Assembly (NCBI RefSeq): GCF_020831365.1
Contig: NZ_JAJHPV010000002.1
Location: forward strand, 186,001 to 250,000
Source: Massilia agrisoli
Lineage (GTDB): Bacteria; Pseudomonadota; Gammaproteobacteria; Burkholderiales; Burkholderiaceae_D
DNA length: 64,000 nucleotides
Direction: 5' to 3'
The translations under genes were made by a program, and so were the position numbers. Position 1 is the first letter of the stretch. Every line of letters starts with the position of its first letter. The notes under the pieces are model-generated. The model saw only the letters and a program-made list of their open reading frames with translations. It had not been told where the DNA came from and ran no database searches. This document shows, piece by piece, positions 1 to 7,966 of the stretch.

Positions 1-22
1 GGCGCTGTGGCCGTTTGCGGCC

Positions 23-880
23 TTACTGCTTTTCTTCCTTGCGCTTTTCCATGCGCATGCCTGCATCCGTGACCGTGTAGTCCGACGGCACCGCAAACAG
101 CGAGGCCGCCGGTTCTTCCCGCTTCAGGTTTTCCACCCGGTAGGTATTCTCGCCCGTGCGCGGGTCGCTGTGCTTGGTGTACAGCGTCAGCTGTAGTTCC
201 GGCGAGTACCAGGTTTCGTGGGTGACGACGATCGGGTTGCGATTGCCCAGCTCCCCGGCAGGGATCTCGTAGCTGCGCATTTTCCCTTCCGCCTTGATGC
301 CGCCAAACTCGCGGCTGCCGAGCTCGCGCGTGACTGCCTTGGACGACCATTCGCGGTCGGCGAATGCGCCGGCAATCCGCATGCCCAGGCCGTGACCGTG
401 GCGGTGGCCGGCTTCGCCGGCAATCCGCTCGACCCGCTTGACGATGATCGCCTCGCGCGCCGCGGCGCTGGCCGGCAGTTTGCCCTCCTTGCGCAACTGC
501 GCGATGCGCGCGCGGGCTTTTTCACGGGCGGCCGCGGCCATTTCGCCGCGGGCGCCGATGCGGATAGCGGTCTTGTCGCGCGGGCGCAGCACATAGGTGA
601 CGCCGTCGGCATCGCGGATCATGATGTTGCGCGCCTCGCCATCATCGCCCGTCATGTCGCGGCGGGTGCGGCCGGCGCTGTCGCGGTAAAAGGTGCTGAC
701 GTTGCGCACCGTGATCTGGTTACCGTCGGACAGGGACTGCACCTTTTCCGAGACGGCCTGGGCCGAGTAGGGGGCGTTCTTGACGACCTTGCCTTCATGG
801 ATCATCAACGGAGCGGCGAGCGCGAACGCGGGCAGGCAGGCGGCCATCAATACGGCGAGTGCGAGTTGCTTGGTCTTCAT
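23..880 (-). CDS. exported protein of unknown function, sigma-factor operon
   Basis: A 285-residue protein with a clear Sec signal peptide (Lys near the start, hydrophobic stretch to about residue 20, likely cleavage near ALA-A at about 22). The mature part has an Arg/Lys/Ala-rich stretch around 110-150 that is probably helical, then a short His-rich patch (HRHGHG, about 157-162). I recognise no catalytic motif or family. It lies 22 bp downstream of the anti-sigma-like gene and two genes below an ECF sigma factor on the same strand. I infer a periplasmic product of that envelope-signalling operon. The function is unknown. Confidence 0.75.
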   Translation of the reverse strand: MKTKQLALAVLMAACLPAFALAAPLMIHEGKVVKNAPYSAQAVSEKVQSLSDGNQITVRNVSTFYRDSAGRTRRDMTGDDGEARNIMIRDADGVTYVLRPRDKTAIRIGARGEMAAAAREKARARIAQLRKEGKLPASAAAREAIIVKRVERIAGEAGHRHGHGLGMRIAGAFADREWSSKAVTRELGSREFGGIKAEGKMRSYEIPAGELGNRNPIVVTHETWYSPELQLTLYTKHSDPRTGENTYRVENLKREEPAASLFAVPSDYTVTDAGMRMEKRKEEKQ

Positions 881-902
881 GTCATCCTCTTTCTGGTGGG
901 GG

Positions 903-1379
903 TTAGTGGGTCGCCGTCAGGCGCAGGGCAAGCGGCTCACCGTCGGCGCTGACCAGCATTTCGGCAAGGACGGATTCGCCCGCGTCTTCCGGGCTGACCG
1001 GCACGCCGAGGCTGGCCAGCTCCATGCGCGGCACCTCGGTTTCGATCATGCGCGGGTTTGGTTCGCCCTCGATGCGCTCGAGCGAGTCGAGCGCGATGAA
1101 GTAGCCGCGCTCGTCGCGCTGGACCAGTTGCGGGCCGCCGGACTGGGGCGCGGACAAGCCGAGGGCCAGCACGGCCACCACGGCCAGCGCGGCGAGGCTG
1201 CCGGCGCCGGCCCAGGCCGCGCGCGGGATGCGCTGGTACCAGCGGCGGCGCGTATGCTGCCTGGCAAAGGCGGCCATCAGTTCCTTTTCGACGCAGCGTG
1301 GTGCGTCGACCTCGTCCATCGCGGTGCGCAAGGCAGTGAGGTGGCCGTCGAGGCCGTCGTTGTGGGTAGTGGTGTCCAT
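903..1379 (-). CDS. membrane-anchored anti-sigma-factor-like protein
   Basis: A 158-residue protein with one predicted membrane segment at about residues 55-76, a charged cytoplasmic N-terminus and a periplasmic C-terminal half. This layout and its place 12 bp downstream of an ECF sigma gene fit a single-pass anti-sigma factor that holds the sigma factor at the inner membrane. The usual zinc motif (HxxxCxxC) is absent and only one Cys (about 30) lies in the cytoplasmic part, so it would not be a classical ZAS protein. The role is inferred from context, not from a family match. Confidence 0.65.
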   Translation of the reverse strand: MDTTTHNDGLDGHLTALRTAMDEVDAPRCVEKELMAAFARQHTRRRWYQRIPRAAWAGAGSLAALAVVAVLALGLSAPQSGGPQLVQRDERGYFIALDSLERIEGEPNPRMIETEVPRMELASLGVPVSPEDAGESVLAEMLVSADGEPLALRLTATH

Positions 1380-1391
1380 GTTTTTCCTGAT

Positions 1392-1979
1392 TCAGGCGTT
1401 GACCGTGCCGGGGCGGTAGGCGCGAAGGCGTTTGGCCAGCAGGGCGCGCCCGCGCGACAGGCGCGAACGTACCGTTCCGATGTCTACCTGGCAGATGCCG
1501 GCGATCTCCTGGTAGGACAGGTCGTGCATTTCGTAGAGGATGAGGGCGTCGCGGTAATGCGGGGCCAGCTGGGCCAGGGCGCAGCGCACCTGTTCGGCCA
1601 GTTCGTTGCTGAGCATGCGGGCCAGCGGTTCGGCGCCGTCGTCGGCGGCGCCGTCGGAATCCGGGTCGTCATCGTCGGGCAGGCTGGCGCCGCGGCCGCG
1701 CAGGTGTTCGTGCTTGAGGATCAGGTTGCGCGCCACGCCGAACAAGAAATGCTGCAGCTGGCCGCGCAGCGGGTCGAAGCGCAGGGCGTCGGTGAGCACG
1801 CCCATGAAGACTTCCTGCACCACGTCGGCAGCCACTTCGGGCGAACCGCAGCGCAGCACCGCGAAGCGGTAGAGCGGGCCCTGGTGGCGCCGGTACAGCG
1901 CCTGGAAAGCGGCTGCCGTCCCGCTGCGCATCTGGCGCAGCAGTTCGGTGTCAGGGATGGGGTGCGTGGTCGTGGTCAT
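1392..1979 (-). CDS. RNA polymerase sigma factor, ECF subfamily
   Basis: A 195-residue sigma-70-type protein of ECF size. Region 2 runs from about 27 to 90 (LYRRHQGPLYRFA, then DVVQEVFMGVL). Region 4 runs from about 137 to 190 with a helix-turn-helix reading LSYQEIAGICQVDIGTVRSR. An acidic linker (DDDDPDSDG) lies between them. It should direct RNA polymerase to the promoters of an envelope or stress regulon. It is the first gene of a three-gene minus-strand unit with the anti-sigma-like protein and an exported protein, a common autoregulated arrangement. I did not find a convincing upstream promoter by eye. Confidence 0.92.
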   Translation of the reverse strand: MTTTTHPIPDTELLRQMRSGTAAAFQALYRRHQGPLYRFAVLRCGSPEVAADVVQEVFMGVLTDALRFDPLRGQLQHFLFGVARNLILKHEHLRGRGASLPDDDDPDSDGAADDGAEPLARMLSNELAEQVRCALAQLAPHYRDALILYEMHDLSYQEIAGICQVDIGTVRSRLSRGRALLAKRLRAYRPGTVNA

Positions 1980-2053
1980 CGTCGTCTTCTTTCACTGTAT
2001 TCCCGGCACGGGGCCAAAAAGTTCCAGCTATTTTGCGACGATGGCGCTTGGCG

Positions 2054-2497
2054 CTAATCGATCCAGTTAACCCGGCTGAACTTGTTGCGGAATTCTTCAG
2101 GCATGGCGACCACCTGGCTGGACTTGTAGTTGAAGAAGACGAAGCCGGACTTGGCCATGGCGACCAGCACCTTGTCCTTGGGACGGGTGACGCGGAAGGT
2201 GATGTCGCCGCCGTATTTATTGAAGTCCATGACCCCCACTTCAAACAGCAACTGGTCGCGCGCGTGCGCTTCGGCCCGGTAGGTGGTGGCCAGGTCGGTG
2301 ACGATGATGCCGGTGCCGTCGCGTTCGGTCTCGGGCACGCCGAACTCGAACAGGAAGCGCGCGCGCGCCTCGGAAATCATCGAGATCATCGAATCATTGC
2401 CGAGATGGTTGGCGGCATTGATGTCGGTGACGCGGACCGACATCGGTGTGGTGTAGTAGTACTGGTCTTCAGGAAAATCCAGGTGCAGGCGTGCCAT
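2054..2497 (-). CDS. acyl-CoA thioesterase-like (hotdog fold) protein
   Basis: A 147-residue protein with the length and pattern of the 4-hydroxybenzoyl-CoA thioesterase (hotdog) superfamily: an N-terminal strand, TDINAANHLGNDSMISMISEAR as the central helix region, and later strands ending in VAMPEEFRNKF. It probably hydrolyses a fatty or aromatic acyl-CoA in the cytoplasm; the substrate cannot be read from sequence. An in-frame ATG lies 18 bases upstream (2515), but the MARLHLD start at 2497 gives the more typical N-terminus. It stands alone between the sigma operon and the sugar dehydrogenase gene. Confidence 0.8.
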   Translation of the reverse strand: MARLHLDFPEDQYYYTTPMSVRVTDINAANHLGNDSMISMISEARARFLFEFGVPETERDGTGIIVTDLATTYRAEAHARDQLLFEVGVMDFNKYGGDITFRVTRPKDKVLVAMAKSGFVFFNYKSSQVVAMPEEFRNKFSRVNWID

Positions 2498-2531
2498 GTG
2501 CTTGGTCTCTCGCAATGTGCGGAGTCAAATT

Positions 2532-3983
2532 TTAGCCTGCCGGCGGCGAACTCCGGATAATTTTGTGAATGCGCCCGTCCGAGGCCACCATGTACAGCTC
2601 GCCATCGGCATCGCGCCCGAAGGAAACGACGTTGCCGATATCGGGGATATTCCAGTCCACATGTTCGCGCACGCCGTTGCCGGCGCCGGTCGCCTGCAGG
2701 CTCTTCAGGTAGCCGCCGCAGAAGTCCGAATAGAAGTAGCGCCCCGCCAGTTCGGGCAGCGCCTTGCCGCGGTAGACGTAGCCGCCGATGATCGAGCAGC
2801 CGTTGATGTCGTTGGTGCCGTGGTCGTATTCGAAGGCCGGCAAGGTCAGCGCGGCCTGGTTGCAGGTGGCCGCGCCGAAGCACAAGGTGCCTTCCATGAT
2901 GTTCCAGCCGTAGTTCAGCGCAGATTGCGACAGGGTGGCGATATTGATTTCCTCGCGCCGGTCCTGGCCCGCGTCGGCAATGTACAGGCCGGTGGTGTCG
3001 AAGGCGAAGCGCCACGGGTTGCGCAGGCCGCTGGCCCAGATTTCGTTGCGGCGCGAGCTCATGCCGACATACGTATTGCTGGGCGGGATCGCATAGCGGC
3101 TCGATGCGCTGGAATTGTTGACGTCCAGCCTCAGCATCTTGCCGAGCAATGAAGTGAGGTTCTGGCCATTGCGCAGCGGGTCGCCGGCGCCGCCGCCGTC
3201 GCCCGTGCCGAGGTAGAGGAAGCCATCCGGGCCGAACGCGGCCAGGCCGCCGTAATGGTTGGTGAAGGCCTGGTGCGCGATGCTGATGATCTGCAAGCCG
3301 GAGGTGGGGCTGGCGAGGTCGCGGTTCAGCGAGATGGTGTAGCGGTCGACGACGATATTGCGGTCGAAGTCGGTGTAATAGACGAAGAAGTGGCCATTGC
3401 TGGCAAACTGGGGATGGAAGGCCATCGACAGCAGGCCGCCTTCGCCCTGCATGCTGATGCGGCCTGAAATGTCGAGGAAGGGCTGGGTCAGCATGCGGCC
3501 GTCGCGCATGATGCGGATGCGCCCGCTGCGGTCGACGATGAACAGGCGCGGGTCGCCCTCGGGCGCGGTGACGAAGACGGCATTCTCGACATCGGCGACC
3601 TCGCGCAGGCCAAGCGCCAGCGCCGCCGCGCGGTAGTTGACGGTCACCGTGGCGCTGGCCCCCGCGGCCAGCGCCACGGTCTGTTCCGGCAGGGCTGGCG
3701 AGTAGGTGGTGGCGCCGCCGACGACGCTTTGGGCGGTGACGGTGTAGCTGCCGGCGGCCAGGCCAGCCAGCGTGGTGGTCTGGCTGAGGTCGCGCGCGAA
3801 GCCGGCCGGGCCGGCGACCTTGACCGGGCCGCCGACGCCGGCGGGCAGGCCGGCCAGGGTAATGGCGAGGCTGGCGGTGCCGGCTGGCGGCGGATCGTCG
3901 CGGTCATCGCCGCTGCCGCCGCAGGCGGCCAGCAGGGAGAACGCAAACGACAACAGGATGAGGCGCGCACGATCGGTCAGCAT
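2532..3983 (-). CDS. PQQ-dependent sugar (glucose/sorbosone-type) dehydrogenase lipoprotein
   Basis: A 483-residue exported lipoprotein with lipobox LLAAC at about residue 21. A short beta-rich domain follows (about 35-120, with repeated LAGL.AGSYTVTA patterns), then a six-bladed propeller from about 125 of the GSDH type. Recognisable pieces are EGGLLSMAFHPQF, the GTGDGGGAGDP calcium/PQQ loop, GLRNPWRFAFD and ADAGQDRREEIN. The family oxidises aldose sugars with PQQ in the periplasm or at the outer membrane. No PQQ biosynthesis genes are in this window, so cofactor supply and activity are not shown here. Confidence 0.87.
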   Translation of the reverse strand: MLTDRARLILLSFAFSLLAACGGSGDDRDDPPPAGTASLAITLAGLPAGVGGPVKVAGPAGFARDLSQTTTLAGLAAGSYTVTAQSVVGGATTYSPALPEQTVALAAGASATVTVNYRAAALALGLREVADVENAVFVTAPEGDPRLFIVDRSGRIRIMRDGRMLTQPFLDISGRISMQGEGGLLSMAFHPQFASNGHFFVYYTDFDRNIVVDRYTISLNRDLASPTSGLQIISIAHQAFTNHYGGLAAFGPDGFLYLGTGDGGGAGDPLRNGQNLTSLLGKMLRLDVNNSSASSRYAIPPSNTYVGMSSRRNEIWASGLRNPWRFAFDTTGLYIADAGQDRREEINIATLSQSALNYGWNIMEGTLCFGAATCNQAALTLPAFEYDHGTNDINGCSIIGGYVYRGKALPELAGRYFYSDFCGGYLKSLQATGAGNGVREHVDWNIPDIGNVVSFGRDADGELYMVASDGRIHKIIRSSPPAG

Positions 3984-4090
3984 CTGGTTCTCCGCGGGGC
4001 AGATTGGTGGCTGTGGCCAGCTGCCAGTCTACCCCTTTTCGGGCGCCGCAAGGCGCGCAAAATGATGCGCCATCGCGCCGCGTCAAGCTA

Positions 4091-5393
4091 TCAGCGGGTC
4101 AGGCGGTAGAGGAAGATGGCGGTGCGGATGGCGGCGCGTTCGATCGACGCCAGTTCCAGGTCTTCCAGCGGCGAGTGGGCGCCGCTGCCGGTGGCGCCGA
4201 TGCCGTCGAGGCTGTCGACGTAGGGGGCGACGAACTGGATGTCGCCGGCGCCGCGCAGCCCGGCCGGCACGGCGGCGATCGCGCCCAGGCCGGCGTCGCT
4301 GCTGGCCTGGGAATACAGTTCGAGCACCTTCAGGTTGCCGGGAGTGACGGCCATCGGCGGGTAGGACTCCTCGAAGGCAATGCTGGCGCTGGTGCCCGGC
4401 AGGTTCTGCGCGACGATGGCGCGCATCCTGGCGTGGGCGCGGTCGCGCTGGACCGTGTCGAGGTAGCGCAGGTCGCCTTTGACGGTGACGGTGTTGGCGA
4501 TCACGTTGGTCTTGCCAAATGCGGTGCCGCGCGAGCCGGCCTCGTCGTAGCCGACCTGGGTGCCGCCAAGGATCACGCCCGGGTTGAAGGTCAGGTCCGG
4601 CTCGATGACCTGCTGGCGGAAGCCGTCGAGGATGCGCGCCGCTTCATAGACCGCGCCGTAGCCGGCGCGCTCGCTGAAGATGCCCGAAGAATGGCCCTGC
4701 TTGCCGCGCACTTCGAGCGCGAAGGCCGACGATGAGCGGCGCCCGACGGTGGCGGTGGCGCGTCCTTCCTTGTCGAGCACGGTGCCCTCGAAGGCCAGCG
4801 CGATGTCGCTCTTTTTCGCCAGCGCGATCATGTCGCCGCGCGAGACCTCTTTCGGGTCGCCCGCGTCTTCCTCGTCGCCGGTGAACATGACGGCGATGCT
4901 GGTGTTGTCGAGCGCGCCGACCTTGTGCAGCGCGCGCAGCGCTTCGATCACGACCACATTGCCGCCCTTCATGTCGGACACCCCCCTGGCCGCTGACCCG
5001 GTCGCCCTTCAGTTGCCATTTCTGGACCGGGCTGTCGGGTTCGAACACGGTGTCGAGGTGGCCGAGCAGCAGCAGGCGCTTGCCTTGCTTGCCGTCGCGG
5101 GTGGCAAGCAGGTGGCCGGCGCGCTGCATGGCGGCCGGCATCTCGATCCAGCGGGTCGAAAAGCCCAGTTCGTCGAACTCTTTACGGAAGACCTTGCCCA
5201 CTTCGCGCACGCCGGCGTGGTTCATGGTGCCGCTGTTGATGTTGACGCTGCGTTCGAGCAGGGCCAGCGCGGCCGGCGCGCGCGCCCGGACTGCGGCGAC
5301 GATGCGCTCTTCGACCGGCGACAACTGCTGGGCGTGGGCGGCGCTGGCGGACAGGGCGGACAGCAGGGCAAGGACGAGGGCGCAAGGTTTCAT
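4091..5393 (-). pseudogene. M20 family metallopeptidase (glutamate carboxypeptidase-like), one-base frameshift
   Basis: Two overlapping reading frames together make one M20 exopeptidase of 433 residues if one base is removed. The N-terminal part starts MKPCALVLALL at 5393 with a signal peptide ending near AHA. It carries GHLDTVF (zinc ligands) and runs to GDRVSGQG. The frame breaks at the C6 run at 4981-4986 (G6 on the coding strand; five Gs would restore GQGVSDMKGGN). The other frame supplies DMKGGN, GDEEDAG and the dimerisation domain through to the stop. All expected metal ligands survive in the repaired protein. It would cleave peptides or acyl-glutamates in the periplasm. A sequencing error or a true mutation fits equally well. 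Confidence 0.8.
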
Positions 5394-5409
5394 AAGCTGG
5401 GGTTTCCAA

Positions 5410-6627
5410 TCAGGTCGGGCTCGGGAGGTCATGGGCAAGGCGGGGCGTGGTGCGGACCGCCATCAGGTAGCACATCAGTGAAGCGACGGCGACAGTCAAC
5501 AGCACGCTAAACAGCAGCAGCGGCGCCGGGTTGTACTGGATGATGGCGGCGACCGCCAGCGGCCCGGCCGCTTTCGACAGCATCGACGGGCCGGCCATCG
5601 CGCCGGAAATGGCGCCATAGTTCCTGGTGCCGAACATGGCTTGCGGCACGGTGCCGCGCACGATCGTCAGGATACCGTTGGACAAGCCATAGAAGGTGCA
5701 GAACAGCGCCATCGCCCATTGGCGGGCGCCGAAGAACAGCAGGGCCAGCAGGGCCGCAGGCAGCAGCGCGAAGGTGATCTTGCCGACCGTCTGGGGCATC
5801 AGCTTGCGCCCGAGCGTCATTTCGCCGATCCGTCCGGCCACCTGCATCGGCCCGATCAGCGCGGCCATGAACACGACGGTGCCGATTGGATGGCCGAAGC
5901 GCTGCAGGATAGGGATCAGGTGCACCGACAGGGCCGAGAAGATGAAGCTGTTGGCCGAGAAGGCAAAAGCCAGGGTCCAGAACGCGGGGTGGCGCAGCGC
6001 CTGTTTCAGGGTGAAGTCGGCGGGCGCGCCGGGCGCCCGGGCGGCCTGGCCGTGGCGCGGCGCGCTGCCGCGCAGCATCAGGTGCAGGGGCAGGCACACG
6101 CACAGCTGCAGCGCGGCATAGTACAGATAGGTGTCGCGCCAGCCGACCAGGGTGTTGAGCTTGAGGGTCAGCGGCCAGAACACGGTGCTGGCAAAGCCGC
6201 CGAACAAGGTCAGGGTGGAAATCGCCTTGCGCGCGGACAGGCCGTATTGATGGTTGATGGTGGCAAACGCGGCTTCGTACAGGGTCGCGGCGATCGACAC
6301 GCCCAGCAGGGTCCAGGCCAGGTAGTAGGAAGCCAGGTCGCGCGCCTGGCTGAGCATGAGGAAGCCGAGGCCGCAGGCCAGCGAGCCGGCGCCCATCACG
6401 AAGCGACCGCCGAAGCGGTCGAGCAGCATGCCGACCGGCGCCGACACCAGTCCCCCGACCAGCAGGCACCAGGAAAAAGCGCCGAACACGGTTTCGGCGC
6501 GCCAGCCGAGTTCGCGCTGGATGTCGCCCGCAAGAATCGCGAACGCGTAGTACAGCGTGCCCCAGGCAATCACCTGAGTGACGGCAAGAATCGGGATCGT
6601 GTTGCGGGCGGGCGCGGCGTTGTTCAT
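5410..6627 (-). CDS. MFS transporter
   Basis: A 405-residue polytopic protein with about 12 hydrophobic segments in two halves and a charged central loop (GSAPRHGQAARAPGAPADF). The motif-A-like loop after helix 2 reads GMLLDRFGGRFVMG, typical of the major facilitator superfamily. The start was set at MNNAAPARNT (6627); the longer open frame upstream is low quality and crosses a palindromic repeat. It is probably a proton-coupled exporter or uptake carrier in the inner membrane with unknown substrate. It lies 17 bp downstream of the peptidase start, but with no overlap that would prove an operon. Confidence 0.85.
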   Translation of the reverse strand: MNNAAPARNTIPILAVTQVIAWGTLYYAFAILAGDIQRELGWRAETVFGAFSWCLLVGGLVSAPVGMLLDRFGGRFVMGAGSLACGLGFLMLSQARDLASYYLAWTLLGVSIAATLYEAAFATINHQYGLSARKAISTLTLFGGFASTVFWPLTLKLNTLVGWRDTYLYYAALQLCVCLPLHLMLRGSAPRHGQAARAPGAPADFTLKQALRHPAFWTLAFAFSANSFIFSALSVHLIPILQRFGHPIGTVVFMAALIGPMQVAGRIGEMTLGRKLMPQTVGKITFALLPAALLALLFFGARQWAMALFCTFYGLSNGILTIVRGTVPQAMFGTRNYGAISGAMAGPSMLSKAAGPLAVAAIIQYNPAPLLLFSVLLTVAVASLMCYLMAVRTTPRLAHDLPSPT

Positions 6628-6732
6628 GTCTTCACGGGTTGGCGCTTGCACTCGCACCGATCGTGAAAGAATAACATGCTTGGAAGAAATTGCCGGCTTG
6701 GGCCTGATGCAGTTGCGGGCGCCCCAGCTCGG

Positions 6733-6752
6733 ATTCCCGCTTGCGCGGGAAC
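6733..6752. repeat. single palindromic hairpin repeat
   Basis: A short inverted repeat, TTCCCGC and GCGGGAA around a small loop. It lies between the MFS start and the downstream lipoprotein gene. The same core occurs in the paired hairpins at 34599-34706 and 52846-52947, so it looks like a lone half of that dispersed family. Confidence 0.6.
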
Positions 6753-6775
6753 GGCCAGGTATAGGGGGCGCGGCA

Positions 6776-7084
6776 TCAGGGATCGCGCGTGCGCGCTTTC
6801 CTGACCACGCCGTCGGGGCCGACCAGCACGACAAACTCGGTGTAGCGGCCGGCGCCGGCCGGGGACAGGTAGAGCCAGGCTTCATAGCCGCTGTCGAACA
6901 CGACGGACCGGGTGCTGCCCAGCCTGGCGGCGAGCTCGGCCCGGGTGGTGACGCCGGGGACTACCGCCTGCGCGAAGCGCGCCGCGGTCACGACGGTGCC
7001 GGGCGGCGGCGGGGCGCTGGCGCAGGCGCCCAGCACCAGCAGCGCACACAGCACCGGCAACACGCGGGTGCGCAGCCGATTCAT
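6776..7084 (-). CDS. small lipoprotein, possibly BamE/SmpA-like
   Basis: A 102-residue lipoprotein with lipobox LVLGAC at about residue 22. The mature region has the pattern VVPGVTTRAELAARLG, then WLYLSPAG and strands FVVLVGPDGVV. This resembles the two-helix, three-strand fold of BamE/SmpA-like envelope lipoproteins, but similarity is judged by eye only. The start MNRLRTR at 7084 overlaps the stop of the upstream gene (ATGA), so the two are very likely translationally coupled. A longer frame to 7156 lies inside the upstream gene and was not chosen. Confidence 0.7.
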   Translation of the reverse strand: MNRLRTRVLPVLCALLVLGACASAPPPPGTVVTAARFAQAVVPGVTTRAELAARLGSTRSVVFDSGYEAWLYLSPAGAGRYTEFVVLVGPDGVVRKARTRDP

Positions 7085-7908
7085 TGCGGCGCTCCCGGTG
7101 GATCTTCCATGTACTCGAACTCGACCAGGGTGTCGTCGGGCCAGGACTTGTCCCACAGCGGCGCGTAGTAACTGCGGTCGAGCAGCACCTGGCAGTCGCA
7201 GAAGGGCAGCGACGCTTTCGTTTCATTGCCGCCTGCGTAGAGCAGCTTGAACGGCAGCACTTCGCTGCGGCCGCCGTGGCGCAGGGTGACGCTGAACACG
7301 GGCCGCTCGGCAAAGAACAGGTAGTTGCCGTCCTCGGAGGAGCAGACCTGCTCGGTGTCGGTGAGCGCGTTGGTTAGCCAGGCGAACATCGGCGAGGTGT
7401 TCGAGATCAGGCCGGAATCCATGCCGACCCGGCATTCGAGGCGCAGGTCGCCCAGCCGCCGGCTTCCTTCCGGCAGGCCCGGCGTCTGCACCCAGGCGCG
7501 CCAGGTCATGCTGGTCGACTTGCGGTTGGCGACGACGGCCGCGTCCTCGCGTAGCGCCTGCTCATTGCGTTCCAGGGTGAAGCTGTTGTCCGGGGCAAGC
7601 TTGATCGGCAAGGTGATGTTGTCGCCCGCCACGCGCAAGGTGATGCCTTCCATCTTTGCGTTCGGCAGCCGGGGCAGCAGGCGAAAGCGCAGGATGGCGG
7701 CGGGCGCGTAGGCGCGGTCGCGCGCGAACCTGTCCATGCCATTGATCATCTTGCGGTAGGACTTGTCAACCGGGTCGCGCACATAGGGAACGTGCACGGT
7801 TGCAACCGGCGCCGCCGCGGCCTGGCTGTCCTGTGCGGCCAGCGCCGGCCCGGCGGCCGTCGACGCGAGCATGGCCAGGGCGGCGGCTGGGAGCAAGGGT
7901 GTGAACAT
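7081..7908 (-). CDS. exported protein of unknown function
   Basis: A 275-residue protein with a signal peptide (MFTPLLPAAALAML, cleavage near LAA at about 25). The mature domain is beta-rich with four Cys residues (about 159, 189 and a CDC pair near 238-240) that could form disulfides. No known family was recognised. It overlaps the small lipoprotein gene by four bases (ATGA), so the pair is probably one operon acting in the envelope. The next gene upstream starts elsewhere on the same strand after a 58-bp gap. Confidence 0.7.
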   Translation of the reverse strand: MFTPLLPAAALAMLASTAAGPALAAQDSQAAAAPVATVHVPYVRDPVDKSYRKMINGMDRFARDRAYAPAAILRFRLLPRLPNAKMEGITLRVAGDNITLPIKLAPDNSFTLERNEQALREDAAVVANRKSTSMTWRAWVQTPGLPEGSRRLGDLRLECRVGMDSGLISNTSPMFAWLTNALTDTEQVCSSEDGNYLFFAERPVFSVTLRHGGRSEVLPFKLLYAGGNETKASLPFCDCQVLLDRSYYAPLWDKSWPDDTLVEFEYMEDPPGAPQ

Positions 7909-7966
7909 GGGCCAAGTTTAGGCCTTCGCGCCTGTGTCCGGCGCACCGCTGCCGTGCCGCGCCGGG

